Assembly (NCBI RefSeq): GCF_018119405.1 | Contig: NZ_JAGPWC010000031.1 | Coordinates: forward strand, 1-61,726 | DNA from: Massilia sp. ST3 | Lineage (GTDB): Bacteria > Pseudomonadota > Gammaproteobacteria > Burkholderiales > Burkholderiaceae_D | Length of the DNA: 61,726 bases | Reading direction: 5' to 3' | Part shown: positions 21,902 through 30,754 of the stretch, piece by piece | How the letters are laid out: the number at the start of each line of letters is the position of its first letter | How positions within the stretch are numbered: the stretch's first letter is position 1 | The notes under the pieces: model-generated | What the model saw: the letters and a program-made list of their open reading frames with translations, nothing else | What the model was told of the DNA's origin: nothing | The model's database searches: none | Translations under genes and position numbers: made by a program

Positions 21902-23437
21902 ATGGCAACCGTCATCACCCAGAGCGACCTGATCGAATCCGTCGCGGCAGCACTCCAGTACATCAGCTACTACCACCCGGCCGACTACATCCAGCACCTG
22001 GCCCGCGCCTATGAAGCGGAACAGAGCCCGGCGGCCAAGGACGCGATCGCCCAGATCCTGACCAACTCGCGCATGTGCGCCGAAGGCAAGCGCCCGATCT
22101 GCCAGGACACCGGCATCGTCAACGTGTTCCTGAAAGTGGGCATGGGCGTGCGCTTCGAGGGCTTCACCGGTTCCGTCACCGACGCCGTCAACGAAGGCGT
22201 GCGCCGCGCGTACAACTTCGCCGACAACAAGCTGCGCGCCTCGATCGTGGCCGACCCGCACTTCGAGCGCAAGAACACCAAGGACAACACCCCGGCCGTG
22301 GTCCACATGGAACTGGTCGAGGGCGACACGGTCGACGTCAAGCTGGCCGCCAAGGGCGGCGGCTCGGAGAACAAGACCAAGTTCGTCATGCTGAACCCGT
22401 CCGACTCGCTGGTCGACTGGGTCATCAAGACCGTGCCCCTGATGGGCGCCGGCTGGTGCCCGCCGGGCATGCTGGGCATCGGCATTGGCGGCACCGCCGA
22501 GAAGGCGATGCTGATGGCGAAAGAGTCGCTGATGGAAGACATCGACATGTACGAGCTCAAGCAACGCGGCCCGCAGAACAAGCTGGAAGAGCTGCGCATC
22601 GAGCTGTGCGACAAGATCAACGCGCTGGGCATCGGCGCCCAGGGCCTGGGCGGCCTGACCACCGTGCTGGACGTGAAGATCAACATGTACCCGACCCACG
22701 CGGCCTCGAAGCCGGTGGCGATGATCCCGAACTGCGCCGCCACCCGCCACGCCCACTTCGTGCTGGACGGCTCGGGCCCGGCCTACATCGAACCGCCGGC
22801 GCTGTCGACCTGGCCGGAAGTGCACTGGACCCCGGACACCGAGAAGTCGCAGCGCGTCGACCTGAACACCCTGACCAAGGAACAGGTCGCCGCCTGGAAG
22901 CCGGGCCAGACCCTGCTCCTGAACGGCAAGATGCTGACCGGCCGCGACGCCGCCCACAAGCGTATCCAGGACATGCTGGCCAAGGGCGAGAAGCTGCCGG
23001 TGGACTTCACCAACCGCGTGATCTACTACGTCGGCCCGGTCGATCCGGTGCGCGAAGAAGTCGTCGGCCCGGCCGGCCCGACCACCGCGACCCGCATGGA
23101 CAAGTTCACCGACATGATGCTGGAGCAGACCGGCCTGATCGCCATGATTGGTAAAGCAGAGCGCGGCCCGGCGGCGATCGAATCGATCCAGAAGCACCAG
23201 TCGGCCTACCTGATGGCGGTCGGCGGCTCGGCCTACCTGGTGTCGAAGGCGATCAAGTCGGCCAAGGTGGTCGGCTTCGAGGACCTGGGCATGGAAGCGA
23301 TCTACGAGTTCGAAGTCACCGACATGCCGGTGACCGTGGCCGTCGATTCGACCGGCACCTCGGTGCACATCACTGGTCCGAAGGAATGGGCCGCCAAGAT
23401 CGAGTCGCTGAAAGGCATCCCGGTCGCCACCGCCTGA
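21902..23437 (+). CDS. fumA: Class I fumarate hydratase (iron-sulfur)
   Basis: Interconverts fumarate and malate in the TCA cycle. The 511-aa protein joins the alpha (CRPICQDTGIVNVFLKVG, GGGSENKTKF, WCPPGMLGIGIGG) and beta (GRDAAHKRIQ, YYVGPVDP, GPTTATRMDKFTD) halves in one chain, like FumA/FumB. Cysteines for the 4Fe-4S cluster are visible in CQDTG and the GAGWCPPG region. The ribosome site AGAGA precedes ATG 21902. A strong hairpin with a short U run follows the stop. Confidence 0.95.
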   Translation: MATVITQSDLIESVAAALQYISYYHPADYIQHLARAYEAEQSPAAKDAIAQILTNSRMCAEGKRPICQDTGIVNVFLKVGMGVRFEGFTGSVTDAVNEGVRRAYNFADNKLRASIVADPHFERKNTKDNTPAVVHMELVEGDTVDVKLAAKGGGSENKTKFVMLNPSDSLVDWVIKTVPLMGAGWCPPGMLGIGIGGTAEKAMLMAKESLMEDIDMYELKQRGPQNKLEELRIELCDKINALGIGAQGLGGLTTVLDVKINMYPTHAASKPVAMIPNCAATRHAHFVLDGSGPAYIEPPALSTWPEVHWTPDTEKSQRVDLNTLTKEQVAAWKPGQTLLLNGKMLTGRDAAHKRIQDMLAKGEKLPVDFTNRVIYYVGPVDPVREEVVGPAGPTTATRMDKFTDMMLEQTGLIAMIGKAERGPAAIESIQKHQSAYLMAVGGSAYLVSKAIKSAKVVGFEDLGMEAIYEFEVTDMPVTVAVDSTGTSVHITGPKEWAAKIESLKGIPVATA

Positions 23438-23442
23438 TAGGC

Positions 23443-23474
23443 CACGCGGGCGTCCTGGTGCGCCCGCGCGTTTC
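23443..23474 (+). terminator. Terminator after fumarase
   Basis: CGCGGGCG (23445-23452) pairs perfectly with CGCCCGCG (23461-23468) around an 8-base loop and is followed by GTTTC. The U tract is short. It begins a few bases after the fumarase stop and precedes murI. Confidence 0.6.
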
Positions 23475-23498
23475 AATGAACCTTCGCGCCGCCCGAAC

Positions 23499-24350
23499 AT
23501 GACTTCCATGCTCTCCCCAGACGCCCCGATCGGCATCTTCGACTCGGGGGTCGGCGGCCTTTCGGTGCTGCGCCACATCCAGGCGCAGCTGCCGCACGAA
23601 CACCTCCTCTACTTCGCCGACTCCGGCTTCGCTCCCTACGGCGACAAGCCCGAGGAGGTGGTCGTCGCGCGCGTGCTGTCGATCGCCGAGTACCTCACCA
23701 CCTACCAGGTCAAGGCCCTGGTCGTGGCCTGCAACACGGCCACCGTGGCCGCCGTGCGCGAACTGCGCGAACGCTATCCTTCGATGCCCATCGTCGGCGT
23801 CGAGCCGGGCCTGAAGCCTGGCGCGGCCAGCACCCGCAACGGCAAGGTCGGCGTGCTGGCGACCGAGCGCACCCTGCTCGGCTCCAAGTTCCTGGCCCTG
23901 CGCGACCAGATCGTGGACGCCACCGGCGCCGCCTTCCTGCTCCAGCCCTGCGTGGGGCTGGCCGACCAGATCGAGTTCGGCGAGCTCGATTCGAGCGAGA
24001 CCGCGGCCATGCTGGAACGCTACCTGCAGCCCCTGATCGAGCAAGGCGCGGACACGCTGGTGCTGGGCTGCACCCACTACCCGCTGGTGCGCGCCTCGAT
24101 CGAGCGCGTGCTGGCGCGGATGGGGAAGTCGGACGTGGTCCTGATCGATACCGGCGACGCGGTGGCCAGGCAGCTGGCGCGCCTGCTCGAAGCGGAAAGC
24201 CTGCTGCGGGCGGCGGATGGCGGGCCGGCGCAGTTGCGGGCGTTTACCAGCGCCAGCAGCACGGCCTTGCGGGCGGCGTTTTCCAGTTTGCTGGGGGTGG
24301 AGCCGGAGGTGCGGGAGGTGGGGGTTGCGGTGCCGGAAGGGTGGGAATAG
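23499..24350 (+). CDS. murI: Glutamate racemase
   Basis: Supplies D-glutamate for peptidoglycan. The 283-aa length is normal. The start IGIFDSGVGGLSVL is diagnostic, and the two catalytic cysteines lie in VVACNTATVAA (near residue 75) and LVLGCTHYPL (near residue 190). ATG 23499 and ATG 23508 are both possible starts. A dispersed repeat lies just past the stop. Confidence 0.95.
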   Translation: MTSMLSPDAPIGIFDSGVGGLSVLRHIQAQLPHEHLLYFADSGFAPYGDKPEEVVVARVLSIAEYLTTYQVKALVVACNTATVAAVRELRERYPSMPIVGVEPGLKPGAASTRNGKVGVLATERTLLGSKFLALRDQIVDATGAAFLLQPCVGLADQIEFGELDSSETAAMLERYLQPLIEQGADTLVLGCTHYPLVRASIERVLARMGKSDVVLIDTGDAVARQLARLLEAESLLRAADGGPAQLRAFTSASSTALRAAFSSLLGVEPEVREVGVAVPEGWE

Positions 24351-24369
24351 GCGCTGGTGGTATGCGTCG

Positions 24370-24412
24370 AAACTTGGGTTCCCGCCTTCGCGGGAACCCA
24401 AGTTTGCCCGCC
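24370..24412. repeat. Dispersed palindromic repeat (GGGTTCCCGC-type)
   Basis: AACTTGGGTTCCCG and its complement CGGGAACCCAAGTT form a long perfect hairpin around a CCTTCG loop. It is the same class of element as the pair at 12029-12140, with CAAGTT ends and a CGCCTTCGCG or similar tip. It lies between murI and tRNA-His and may terminate murI transcription. Confidence 0.75.
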
Positions 24413-24447
24413 CACCCGCGCCCTCAACCCCCACCCCACATTTAAAT

Positions 24448-24476
24448 TTGCCACATTGCCGAGGACTTTGTATAAT
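24448..24476 (+). promoter_or_regulatory. Sigma-70 promoter of tRNA-His
   Basis: TTGCCA (24448-24453) and TATAAT (24471-24476) are 17 bases apart, a near-ideal promoter. It is about 44 bases upstream of the mature tRNA end and sits in a locally AT-rich segment. Confidence 0.8.
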
Positions 24477-24519
24477 CTTGTTCTGTCTCGACAACAGCGG
24501 GACAGAAAAGCAAGACAAT

Positions 24520-24596
24520 GGTGGCTGTAGCTCAGTTGGTAGAGTCCAGGATTGTGATTCCTGTTGTCGTGGGTTCGAGTCCCATCAGCCACCCCA
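24520..24596 (+). tRNA. tRNA-His (anticodon GTG)
   Basis: A 77-nt cloverleaf with encoded CCA. The acceptor arm includes the extra G(-1) opposite C73 that is specific to tRNA-His. The D arm is AGCTCAGTTGGTAGAG, the anticodon stem CAGGA/TCCTG holds loop TTGTGAT with anticodon GTG, and the T arm is GTGGGTTCGAGTCCCA. A strong promoter lies upstream and a terminator downstream. Confidence 0.97.
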
Positions 24597-24609
24597 AGAA
24601 TTCAAGCGA

Positions 24610-24637
24610 AAGCCCAGTCCCCGGACTGGGCTTTTTG
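24610..24637 (+). terminator. Terminator of tRNA-His
   Basis: AAGCCCAGTCC and GGACTGGGCTT form an 11-bp stem with a CC tip, followed by TTTTGCTTT. It starts 14 bases after the tRNA CCA end. Confidence 0.88.
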
Positions 24638-24746
24638 CTTTCCGGCGCCGGGGCGCGAAGGTAGTTCCAGATGGCAACGCAGCTTTCCGCGCCCTCCCCG
24701 CCGAACGGGTGATATGCTTGCAGGGCACCGTCCAACCGTGACCTCC

Positions 24747-26384
24747 ATGCGCCCCGACCGCTCCTCCGATCCCCATATCTCGAGCCTCACCGCCAAGAAG
24801 CGTCCGGCCGTGCGCTACGTGATCGCCGTGCTGGTCTCGTTCTGCATGCTCCTGATCGGTTTCGTGACCTGGGACGCCTGGCACTCGCGCCAGCAGCGCC
24901 TGGCTGACACCGCCACCGTCACCGCCAACATGGCGCTGGCGCTGGCGACCCAGGGCGAAGGGACGATCCGCGTGGTCGACAGCGTGCTCGCCGGCGTGGT
25001 CGAACGCATCGAGCACGACGGCATGGTCGGCACCGACCGCGAGCGCCTGCGCCTCCACCTGCGCAACATGGTCTCCAGCGTCGAGGAACTGCATGGCCTG
25101 TTCGTGTATGGCGCCGACGGCAGCTGGGTGGTGACCTCGCTCGAACAGCCGATCCGGGGCAACAACTCGGACCGCGAGTACTTCCGCTACCACCGCGTCA
25201 ACAAGGACCGCAGCGTGCACGTGGGCCTGCCCGTGCGCAGCCGCTCGAGCGGGGTGTGGATCCTGCCCGTCTCGCGGCGCCTGGACAATCCGGACGGCAG
25301 CTTTGCCGGCGTGGTGCTCGGCACCATCCGCGTGGATTATTTCTCCAGCATCTACGAGCGCTTCGATACCGGCGCCTCCGGCACCATCGTGCTGATGCAC
25401 GACCAAGGCAGGCTGATCTATCGCCATCCCTTCGACGAGAAGCTGGTCGACAACGACGTTACCAAGGGAACCATCTACGCCCTCTACAAGCGCAGTCCCA
25501 CGGCCGGCACGGCCATGATCCGCTCCTACATCGACGGCGTCGAGCGCCTGTACAGCTACCGGCACTTCGACGGCTTCCCATTGATCGTCGCCACCGCCCA
25601 GGCCAAGGACGAAATCCTGGCCAAGTGGTGGCAGTCGACCTCGATCCTGGCGGCGGCGCTGCTCGTGGTGCTCGCACTCCTGTGCGGCGGCGCCTGGCGG
25701 CTGGTGCGCCAGATCATGATCCGCGACCGCCTCGAGCAGGAGCTGGTGAGCGCCCGCGCGGTGCTCCAGCAGGACAACCGCGAGCTAGCCCACCTGGCAG
25801 ACAATGATGTCCTGACCGGCATCGCCAACCGGCGCCGCTTCGAACACCTGCTGCAGGTGGAGAAGAGCCGCGCCGGACGCAGCGGCAAGCCGCTGTCGCT
25901 GGTCATGGTCGACGTGGACTACTTCAAGAAGTACAACGACACCTATGGCCACGTGGCGGGCGACGAGTGCCTGCGCCAGGTGGCGGCGGCCCTGCGCGAC
26001 AGCCTGGGGCGGCCGACCGACCTGGCGGCGCGCTACGGGGGCGAGGAATTCGCGATCCTGCTGCCCGACACCGACCCGCGCGGCGCACGCAACGTGGCGG
26101 AACACCTGCGCATCGCGGTGATGCGCGCCGCGATTCCGCATGCGGCGAATCCGCCCGGTGTGGTGACGATCAGCGCCGGCGTGTGCACGATGCGCTTCGC
26201 CACCGGCGACGATACCGACCCCACCCTGCTGGTGGAACGCGCGGACGCCCTGCTCTATCGGGCCAAGCAGAGCGGCCGCAACCGGGTGCGTTCCGACGAG
26301 GACGAGGACAGCAGCGACACCGGGATGGACAGGGACAGGGACAAAAAAAACGCGCAGCCTGGTTCGGCTGCGCGTCATGCCTAG
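24747..26384 (+). CDS. Cache-domain membrane diguanylate cyclase
   Basis: A 545-aa sensor. A first transmembrane helix (about residues 21-42) is followed by a periplasmic double-Cache-like domain (about 50-285, with SDREYFRYHRVNKDRSVHVGLPVRSRSSG) and a second helix (300-320). A GGDEF domain (355-525) has the intact motif RYGGEEF near 430; no RxxD precedes it, so the usual product-inhibition site seems absent (the residues there are RPTD in LGRPTDLAA, which may still serve). The C-terminus is unusually acidic and then basic (DEDEDSSD...DRDRDKK). The ATG at 24747 lacks a clear ribosome site; 24714 is an alternative. Its last 15 codons overlap the terminator of the convergent gene. Confidence 0.88.
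   Translation: MRPDRSSDPHISSLTAKKRPAVRYVIAVLVSFCMLLIGFVTWDAWHSRQQRLADTATVTANMALALATQGEGTIRVVDSVLAGVVERIEHDGMVGTDRERLRLHLRNMVSSVEELHGLFVYGADGSWVVTSLEQPIRGNNSDREYFRYHRVNKDRSVHVGLPVRSRSSGVWILPVSRRLDNPDGSFAGVVLGTIRVDYFSSIYERFDTGASGTIVLMHDQGRLIYRHPFDEKLVDNDVTKGTIYALYKRSPTAGTAMIRSYIDGVERLYSYRHFDGFPLIVATAQAKDEILAKWWQSTSILAAALLVVLALLCGGAWRLVRQIMIRDRLEQELVSARAVLQQDNRELAHLADNDVLTGIANRRRFEHLLQVEKSRAGRSGKPLSLVMVDVDYFKKYNDTYGHVAGDECLRQVAAALRDSLGRPTDLAARYGGEEFAILLPDTDPRGARNVAEHLRIAVMRAAIPHAANPPGVVTISAGVCTMRFATGDDTDPTLLVERADALLYRAKQSGRNRVRSDEDEDSSDTGMDRDRDKKNAQPGSAARHA
26343..26375 (-). terminator. Terminator of the WxxGxW gene, embedded in the cyclase coding end
   Basis: ACGCGCAGCC (26350-26359) pairs with GGCTGCGCGT (26366-26375). 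On the minus strand it is followed by U8 (26343-26350), a strong terminator for the gene ending at 26396. It falls within the last codons of the plus-strand cyclase. Confidence 0.85.
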
Positions 26385-26395
26385 ATCAAGAATGC

Positions 26396-26797
26396 TTAGT
26401 AGCGGTTCGGATTGCGCGGACGCTCGTCGTAGCGGTTCGGGACGCCATCGCCGTCGCGGTCGCGGCGGGCCGCAACGCGTTCGCCGTGGCGCCAGCCGCC
26501 GCGTTCCAGCTGCCATCCGTTGGCGTCGCGGCGCCATTCCGGACGCTGGTAGGCATAGCCCGGGCGGTCGCGCTCCCAGTGGCCGCTGACCCACACGTGG
26601 CGGCGACCGTTCCAGTCCCAGTAGCCCGGCACCCAGTCGTAGCCGCGGCGTGCGGCCGGGACGGCTTCGTGACGCGGCGCCGGCGGCGCCTTGTGCACCA
26701 CGACGACTTCGGTACGGATCGCGGCCTCGGCCTGGGCCGGTGCGAAGGCGGCGGCGCTGATCAGGACGGCGGCGGTGGCGGCGAGAATGCTTTTCAT
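26396..26797 (-). CDS. Exported WxxGxW-repeat protein
   Basis: A 133-aa protein with a signal peptide (cleavage near AQA-E, about residue 24). The mature part carries WVPGYW and WVSGHW, copies of the WxxGxW repeat found in small secreted proteins of Burkholderiales, plus further Tyr/Trp/Arg-rich segments. The C-terminus includes [12 protein letters not shown], a thrombospondin type 3-like Asp-rich pattern that can bind calcium. The function of the family is unknown. A good GGAGAGC ribosome site precedes the ATG, and the strong terminator lies in the opposing gene. Confidence 0.75.
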   Translation of the reverse strand: MKSILAATAAVLISAAAFAPAQAEAAIRTEVVVVHKAPPAPRHEAVPAARRGYDWVPGYWDWNGRRHVWVSGHWERDRPGYAYQRPEWRRDANGWQLERGGWRHGERVAARRDRDGDGVPNRYDERPRNPNRY

Positions 26798-27007
26798 GGT
26801 GCTCTCCTTTCGGTTGGTGTGAGACCACTATAGCGAGCCCGGCCCTTGCAATGGGCGAATGAAGGAAGTTATTACAGCCGATACATGAGGCCACAAAGAT
26901 GTAACAGCGGCGGCAAATGTAAATCGGTGTGAAGCGGCGGCGCTGCGGCCGGGGAAACGATGCGGGGAGTGCGGGGAATGCTGCAGGGGGCGATGCGGAA
27001 ACGACAA

Positions 27008-27023
27008 CCGGCCCGAAGGCCGG
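27008..27023 (-). terminator. Terminator after the TonB-like small gene
   Basis: CCGGCC and GGCCGG flank a tetraloop (TTCG on the minus strand) followed by TTGTCGTTT. A second perfect stem, GCAGCCGG/CCGGCTGC, sits between it and the gene. Confidence 0.6.
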
Positions 27024-27070
27024 CGGGGTACTGCGGTGCAGCCGGCGACGGACCGGCTGCAGGAGATGAA

Positions 27071-27415
27071 TCAGTCCAGCTTCCAGGCGTAGTCGACCTT
27101 GGTCCAGGTCTGGGCCGGTGCGCCGTCCTTGGTGCCCGGCTTGAACTTGCAGCCGCTCAGGCCCTTGATCAGCGCCTTGTCCAGGTTCTTGAAGCCGCTC
27201 GACTTGTCGACCTTGGAGTCGGTCACGGTGCCGTCAGCGCTGACCAGGAACGACGCCGAGGTCGTGCCCTGCTCTTCGTTCATCAGCGAGGCCTTCGGGT
27301 ATTCGATCGCGCACTTCTTCGGGTCGAACGACGCCGGGACTTCGGCGGCGAAGGTCGAGGCGCAGGCGCCGGTCAGGGCCAGGGCTGCGAACAGCTTGAC
27401 GGTCAGGTTTTTCAT
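27071..27415 (-). CDS. Small periplasmic protein with TonB C-terminal-like fold
   Basis: A 114-aa protein with a clear signal peptide (MKNLTVKLFAALALTGACASTFA, cleavage near residue 23). The mature part, YPKASLMNEEQGTTSASFLVSADGTVTDSKVDKSSGFKNLDKALIKGL, follows the TonB C-terminal pattern of a YP motif, a beta hairpin and SSG-x-x-x-LD. It has no membrane anchor and no proline-rich linker, so it is not a complete energy transducer; it may be a stand-alone periplasmic partner. Two cysteines in the mature part could form a disulfide. Confidence 0.75.
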   Translation of the reverse strand: MKNLTVKLFAALALTGACASTFAAEVPASFDPKKCAIEYPKASLMNEEQGTTSASFLVSADGTVTDSKVDKSSGFKNLDKALIKGLSGCKFKPGTKDGAPAQTWTKVDYAWKLD

Positions 27416-27455
27416 GTGATTTCCCCAGTAAGTTGATAAAGTTTTTCAGTCTCAA

Positions 27456-27473
27456 GCCGGCTCGCTCGCCGGC
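27456..27473 (-). terminator. Possible weak terminator after the chemoreceptor
   Basis: GCCGGC repeats itself around a 6-base loop 15 bases past the chemoreceptor stop. A U tract is not immediate, so this is tentative. Confidence 0.35.
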
Positions 27474-27488
27474 GCACTGCTTCAAATC

Positions 27489-29264
27489 CTAGAATTCTTC
27501 CCACTCGTCGTTGCCGACGGTCGCGGTGCTTTTCTTCGGCTTGGCGACGGTCTCTTCGCCGCCCTGGTCCGCTGCTTTCGCGGCGGCCTTCATGGCCGGT
27601 TTCTTCAGCGCCGGCGGGGCCGGACGCTTGGCTGCCGGACGCGCCACCACCGCGGTGGTGACTGCCGCCGGAGCAGCCGGTTCGAACTGGAACTGCTCGC
27701 CTTCTTCCAGCTTGAAGATGCTGACCACGCGCGCCAGTTCGCCGGCCTGGTCCTGCAGGCTCTGGGCGGCGGCTGCCGCTTCTTCCACCAGCGCGGCGTT
27801 CTGCTGGGTCATGCTGTCCATCTCGATGATCGACATGTTGACCTGCTCGATGCCGGCGCTCTGCTCGGCGCTGGCGTTGGCGATCTCGCTCATGATGTCG
27901 GTCACGCGGCGCACGCTGGACACCACTTCGTCCATCGTCACGCCGGCCTGGCCGACCAGCTTGGTGCCGCGCTCGACCTTCTCGACCGAGTCGCCGATCA
28001 GGGTCTTGATTTCTTTTGCCGCCGCTGCCGAACGCTGCGCCAGGTTACGCACTTCCGATGCCACGACCGCGAAGCCGCGGCCCTGTTCGCCGGCACGCGC
28101 CGCTTCCACCGCGGCGTTCAGCGCCAGGATGTTGGTCTGGAAGGCGATGCCGTCGATGACGCCGATGATGTCGGCGATCTTGCTGGCCGAGTTGTTGATC
28201 TCGCCCATGGTGCCCACCACTTGCGACACCACGTCGCCGCCCTTGCGGGCCACGTCCGAGGCGGTTGCCGCCAGGGCGTTCGCTTCACGGGCGTTGTCGG
28301 CGTTCTGCTTGACGGTCGAGGTCAGTTCTTCCATCGCCGACGCGGTCTTTTCCAGCGAGCTGGCCTGCAGTTCGGTACGCGAGGACAGGTCGATGTTGCC
28401 GGCCGCGATTTCACGCGAGGCGGTGCCGATGGTCTCGGTGCCGCGGCGCACCTGTTCGACGATGTCGACCAGGCTGTTGCGCATTTCCTTCATCTCGACC
28501 AGCAGGCTGCCGCGATCGGATTCCTTGGTCTCGATGGCGATCGACAGGTCGCCGTGGGCGATGCTGCCGGCGATCTTGGCGGTGTAGCCAGGCTCGGCGC
28601 CGAGCTGCTTGAGCAGGCTGCGGGTGATCACATACGCTGCCACGCCGCCCATCACGAGGGCCAGGGCCAGCAGCATCAGCATGAAGTTACGGGCGTTGAC
28701 GAAGGCGGACTGGGCGTCGGTCGCGCTCTGCGCGTTCTGCTTCTCTTCCAGGACGGCCAGCTGGTCCAGCGCTTCGGTCCACTTCTTCTGGACCGGACGC
28801 ACTTCCTTGATCATCACACGGGTCGCGTCCATGGCGTTGTTCGCCAGGTAGAGCTCAGCCGCCTTGGCGATCGCCGGCATGGCGGCCGCTTCGTGTTCCT
28901 TGATCTGGGCCAGCAGCTTCTTTTCGTTGTCGCTGGCGTGTTCCGCGAAGATGGCCGACAGCTTGCGCTGGGCTTCGTTGTATTTCTCGGTCTGGGCCTT
29001 GAACTTGTTCATTTCCGGCTCCATGTCGGCCGGGTCGGTCATCAGGGTCAGGACGCGCAGCGAAGCGACACGTTCGGCGACGTTATTGCGCATGTCGACC
29101 ACCAGGGCGGTCGAGACGTTGTTCACGCTCACCACCTGGTCCAGGCGATCCTGGATCTGCGCCATGCGCAGGATGCCTACGACCGTCACCGCGACCAGCA
29201 GGACCAGCACCAGTGCAAAACCGAGCGCCAGGCGGGTGCCGACCTTCATGTTGTTCAAATTCAT
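27489..29264 (-). CDS. Methyl-accepting chemotaxis protein
   Basis: A 591-aa chemoreceptor. Transmembrane helix 1 (about residues 10-32) is followed by a periplasmic four-helix-bundle sensor of the 4HB_MCP type (about 35-188) and helix 2 (about 190-212). HAMP (212-265) and the cytoplasmic coiled coil follow, with the conserved tip [26 protein letters not shown] near residues 370-395. The last residues EWEEF match the xWxxF pentapeptide that tethers CheR/CheB. A linker rich in Ala/Pro/Lys precedes it. ATG 29264 has a GGGAAGAAG ribosome site. A sigma-28-like promoter lies upstream. Confidence 0.95.
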   Translation of the reverse strand: MNLNNMKVGTRLALGFALVLVLLVAVTVVGILRMAQIQDRLDQVVSVNNVSTALVVDMRNNVAERVASLRVLTLMTDPADMEPEMNKFKAQTEKYNEAQRKLSAIFAEHASDNEKKLLAQIKEHEAAAMPAIAKAAELYLANNAMDATRVMIKEVRPVQKKWTEALDQLAVLEEKQNAQSATDAQSAFVNARNFMLMLLALALVMGGVAAYVITRSLLKQLGAEPGYTAKIAGSIAHGDLSIAIETKESDRGSLLVEMKEMRNSLVDIVEQVRRGTETIGTASREIAAGNIDLSSRTELQASSLEKTASAMEELTSTVKQNADNAREANALAATASDVARKGGDVVSQVVGTMGEINNSASKIADIIGVIDGIAFQTNILALNAAVEAARAGEQGRGFAVVASEVRNLAQRSAAAAKEIKTLIGDSVEKVERGTKLVGQAGVTMDEVVSSVRRVTDIMSEIANASAEQSAGIEQVNMSIIEMDSMTQQNAALVEEAAAAAQSLQDQAGELARVVSIFKLEEGEQFQFEPAAPAAVTTAVVARPAAKRPAPPALKKPAMKAAAKAADQGGEETVAKPKKSTATVGNDEWEEF

Positions 29265-29357
29265 TCGCTTCTTCCCTGTGTATCTATTGATCGGACTCGC
29301 CCGGGGTGGAGTGCGCCGTGCGACGCATCGCAGAAGCTTGCTCAGCAGCTCTGCATA

Positions 29358-29384
29358 TTTCCGACAGGATAAATCAAAACTTTG
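29358..29384 (-). promoter_or_regulatory. Sigma-28-like (flagellar) promoter of the chemoreceptor
   Basis: On the minus strand CAAA (29381-29384), 15 bases, then GTCGGAAA (29358-29365). This compares with the TAAA-N15-GCCGATAA consensus: correct spacing, 3 of 4 and 5 of 8 matches. A start about 95 bases ahead of the gene would leave a leader of normal size. FliA-driven expression is usual for chemoreceptors. Confidence 0.45.
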
Positions 29385-29563
29385 GGCCAACAGTCAGAAA
29401 TTGTCCTGGCCATCCGATCTGTTTCGACGGAACAACAGCGTTGATGTCATGCAATCTCTGAATTAGAGGGAATTATCAGTTCTTACTTGCTATCGGGCAA
29501 GCTTAGAGCAACATTGCGTAGCAGAAATGTTAACAATGTGTGGCAATTTGCCGACAAGAAACG

Positions 29564-29590
29564 AAAAAGGGCGCGCCGGAGCACGCCCTC
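29564..29590 (-). terminator. Terminator of dusA
   Basis: AGGGCG and CGCCCT arms (29568-29573 and 29584-29589) flank a short loop. On the minus strand, U5 follows (29564-29568). It lies about 30 bases after the dusA stop. Confidence 0.75.
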
Positions 29591-29620
29591 TTGATGACTA
29601 AAAGATAAATACTGCCGCAA

Positions 29621-30610
29621 TCAGGCGGCGACCGGCATCTTCGCGGCGGCCTCCAGCAGCAGGCGCGGATCGCCTGCAGCGAGCTTCTTCGAATCCGACA
29701 GCACCTGGCGGAAAGCGCGCGCGCCCGGCAAACCGGTCATCAGGCCCAGCATGTGGCGGGTAATGCTGTTGAGCTTCAGGCCGAGAGGACCGTAGCGGCG
29801 CAACTGCTCTTCGATATACGGGATCATCGCTTCCAGCACCTCGGTGCGCGAGCGCGGCCGCCCTTCCTGCCCATAGAAGCGCGCATCCCAGTTCGCCATC
29901 ACCCAGGGGTTGTGATAGGCCTCGCGGCCCAGCATCACGCCATCGACGTGTTCCAGGTGCAGGGCGATCTCGTCGTCGGATTTGACGCCGCCGTTGATCA
30001 GGATTTCCAGGTCGGGGAATTCGCGCTTGAGCTGGTAGGCCACTTCGTAGCGCAGCGGCGGGATCTCGCGGTTTTCCTTGGGCGACAGGCCCTTGAGCAC
30101 GGCGTTGCGGGCGTGGACGATGAAGGTCTGGCAGCCGGCGTCGGCGATCGTGCCGACGAAGTCGCGCACGAAGCCGTACTCCTCGTTGTAGTCGATGCCG
30201 ATGCGGTGCTTGACGGTGACGTCGATGGACACCGCGTCGCGCATGGCCTTGACGCAGTCGGCCACCAGCTGCGGCTCGCTCATCAGGCAGGCGCCGAAGG
30301 CGCCCTTCTGCACCCGCTCGGAGGGGCAGCCGCAATTCAGGTTGATCTCGTCGTAGCCATATTGTTCGCCCAGCTTGGCGCTCTTGGCCAGGTCGGCCGG
30401 ATCGCTGCCGCCCAGCTGCAGGGCGACCGGATGCTCGACCTCGTCGTAGCGCAGGTGGCGTTCGACGTCGCCGTAGACCAGCGCGCCGGTGGTGACCATT
30501 TCGGTGTACAGCCAGGTGTGCTGGGTGATCTGGCGGTGGAAGACGCGGCAGTGGCGGTCGGTCCAGTCCATCATCGGCGCGACACTTAAGGTTCTCTTGC
30601 GGTATTTCAT
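29621..30610 (-). CDS. dusA: tRNA-dihydrouridine(20/20a) synthase DusA
   Basis: An FMN enzyme that reduces uridines in the D loop of tRNA; 329 aa, normal for DusA. It begins with the TIM-barrel motif VAPMMDWTDRHCR. The catalytic cysteine lies in NCGCPSERVQKGAFGACLM (near residue 97), with K/H ligands in VKHRIGID and INGG further on. The DusA-type start (MMDWTDRHCRxFHR) separates it from DusB and DusC. A TATAAT box lies about 95 bases upstream. Confidence 0.95.
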   Translation of the reverse strand: MKYRKRTLSVAPMMDWTDRHCRVFHRQITQHTWLYTEMVTTGALVYGDVERHLRYDEVEHPVALQLGGSDPADLAKSAKLGEQYGYDEINLNCGCPSERVQKGAFGACLMSEPQLVADCVKAMRDAVSIDVTVKHRIGIDYNEEYGFVRDFVGTIADAGCQTFIVHARNAVLKGLSPKENREIPPLRYEVAYQLKREFPDLEILINGGVKSDDEIALHLEHVDGVMLGREAYHNPWVMANWDARFYGQEGRPRSRTEVLEAMIPYIEEQLRRYGPLGLKLNSITRHMLGLMTGLPGARAFRQVLSDSKKLAAGDPRLLLEAAAKMPVAA

Positions 30611-30702
30611 ACTATCGACAAATTATCTGCTCAGTTCCAGACGAGGCTTGAACCCGGACCCTTGGCATCGCAATGGCCTTTCGTCCAGTCACTATCGAGG
30701 CC

Positions 30703-30708
30703 ATTATA
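30703..30708 (-). promoter_or_regulatory. Perfect -10 box upstream of dusA
   Basis: TATAAT on the minus strand, about 95 bases upstream of dusA. No good -35 is found at 16-18 bases, where the GC-rich terminator hairpin of the upstream gene sits. Confidence 0.35.
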
Positions 30709-30712
30709 CCTG

Positions 30713-30748
30713 CCGGCGGGGCGCTGGCTCCGCAGCACCCCGCCGGCC
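30713..30748 (-). terminator. Strong hairpin after the giant RTX gene
   Basis: GCCGGCGGGG (30713-30722) pairs with CCCCGCCGGC (30739-30748), with an inner GCTG/CAGC extension. It begins seven bases past the stop of the minus-strand RTX gene. The U tract is poor. Confidence 0.6.
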
Positions 30749-30754
30749 AATGGC

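Larger units (their letters stand above)
29265..29620. other. Intergenic region between chemoreceptor and dusA
   Basis: About 350 bases, AT-richer than the surroundings, without a supported gene. It contains the chemoreceptor promoter (29358-29384) and leader and, at its right end, the dusA terminator. I see no other structure. Confidence 0.6.

Noticed and set aside
30629..30700. tRNA-like stretch upstream of dusA with a TTGAACCCGGACC-like T-loop
   Set aside because: No matching acceptor, D or anticodon stems could be formed on either strand.
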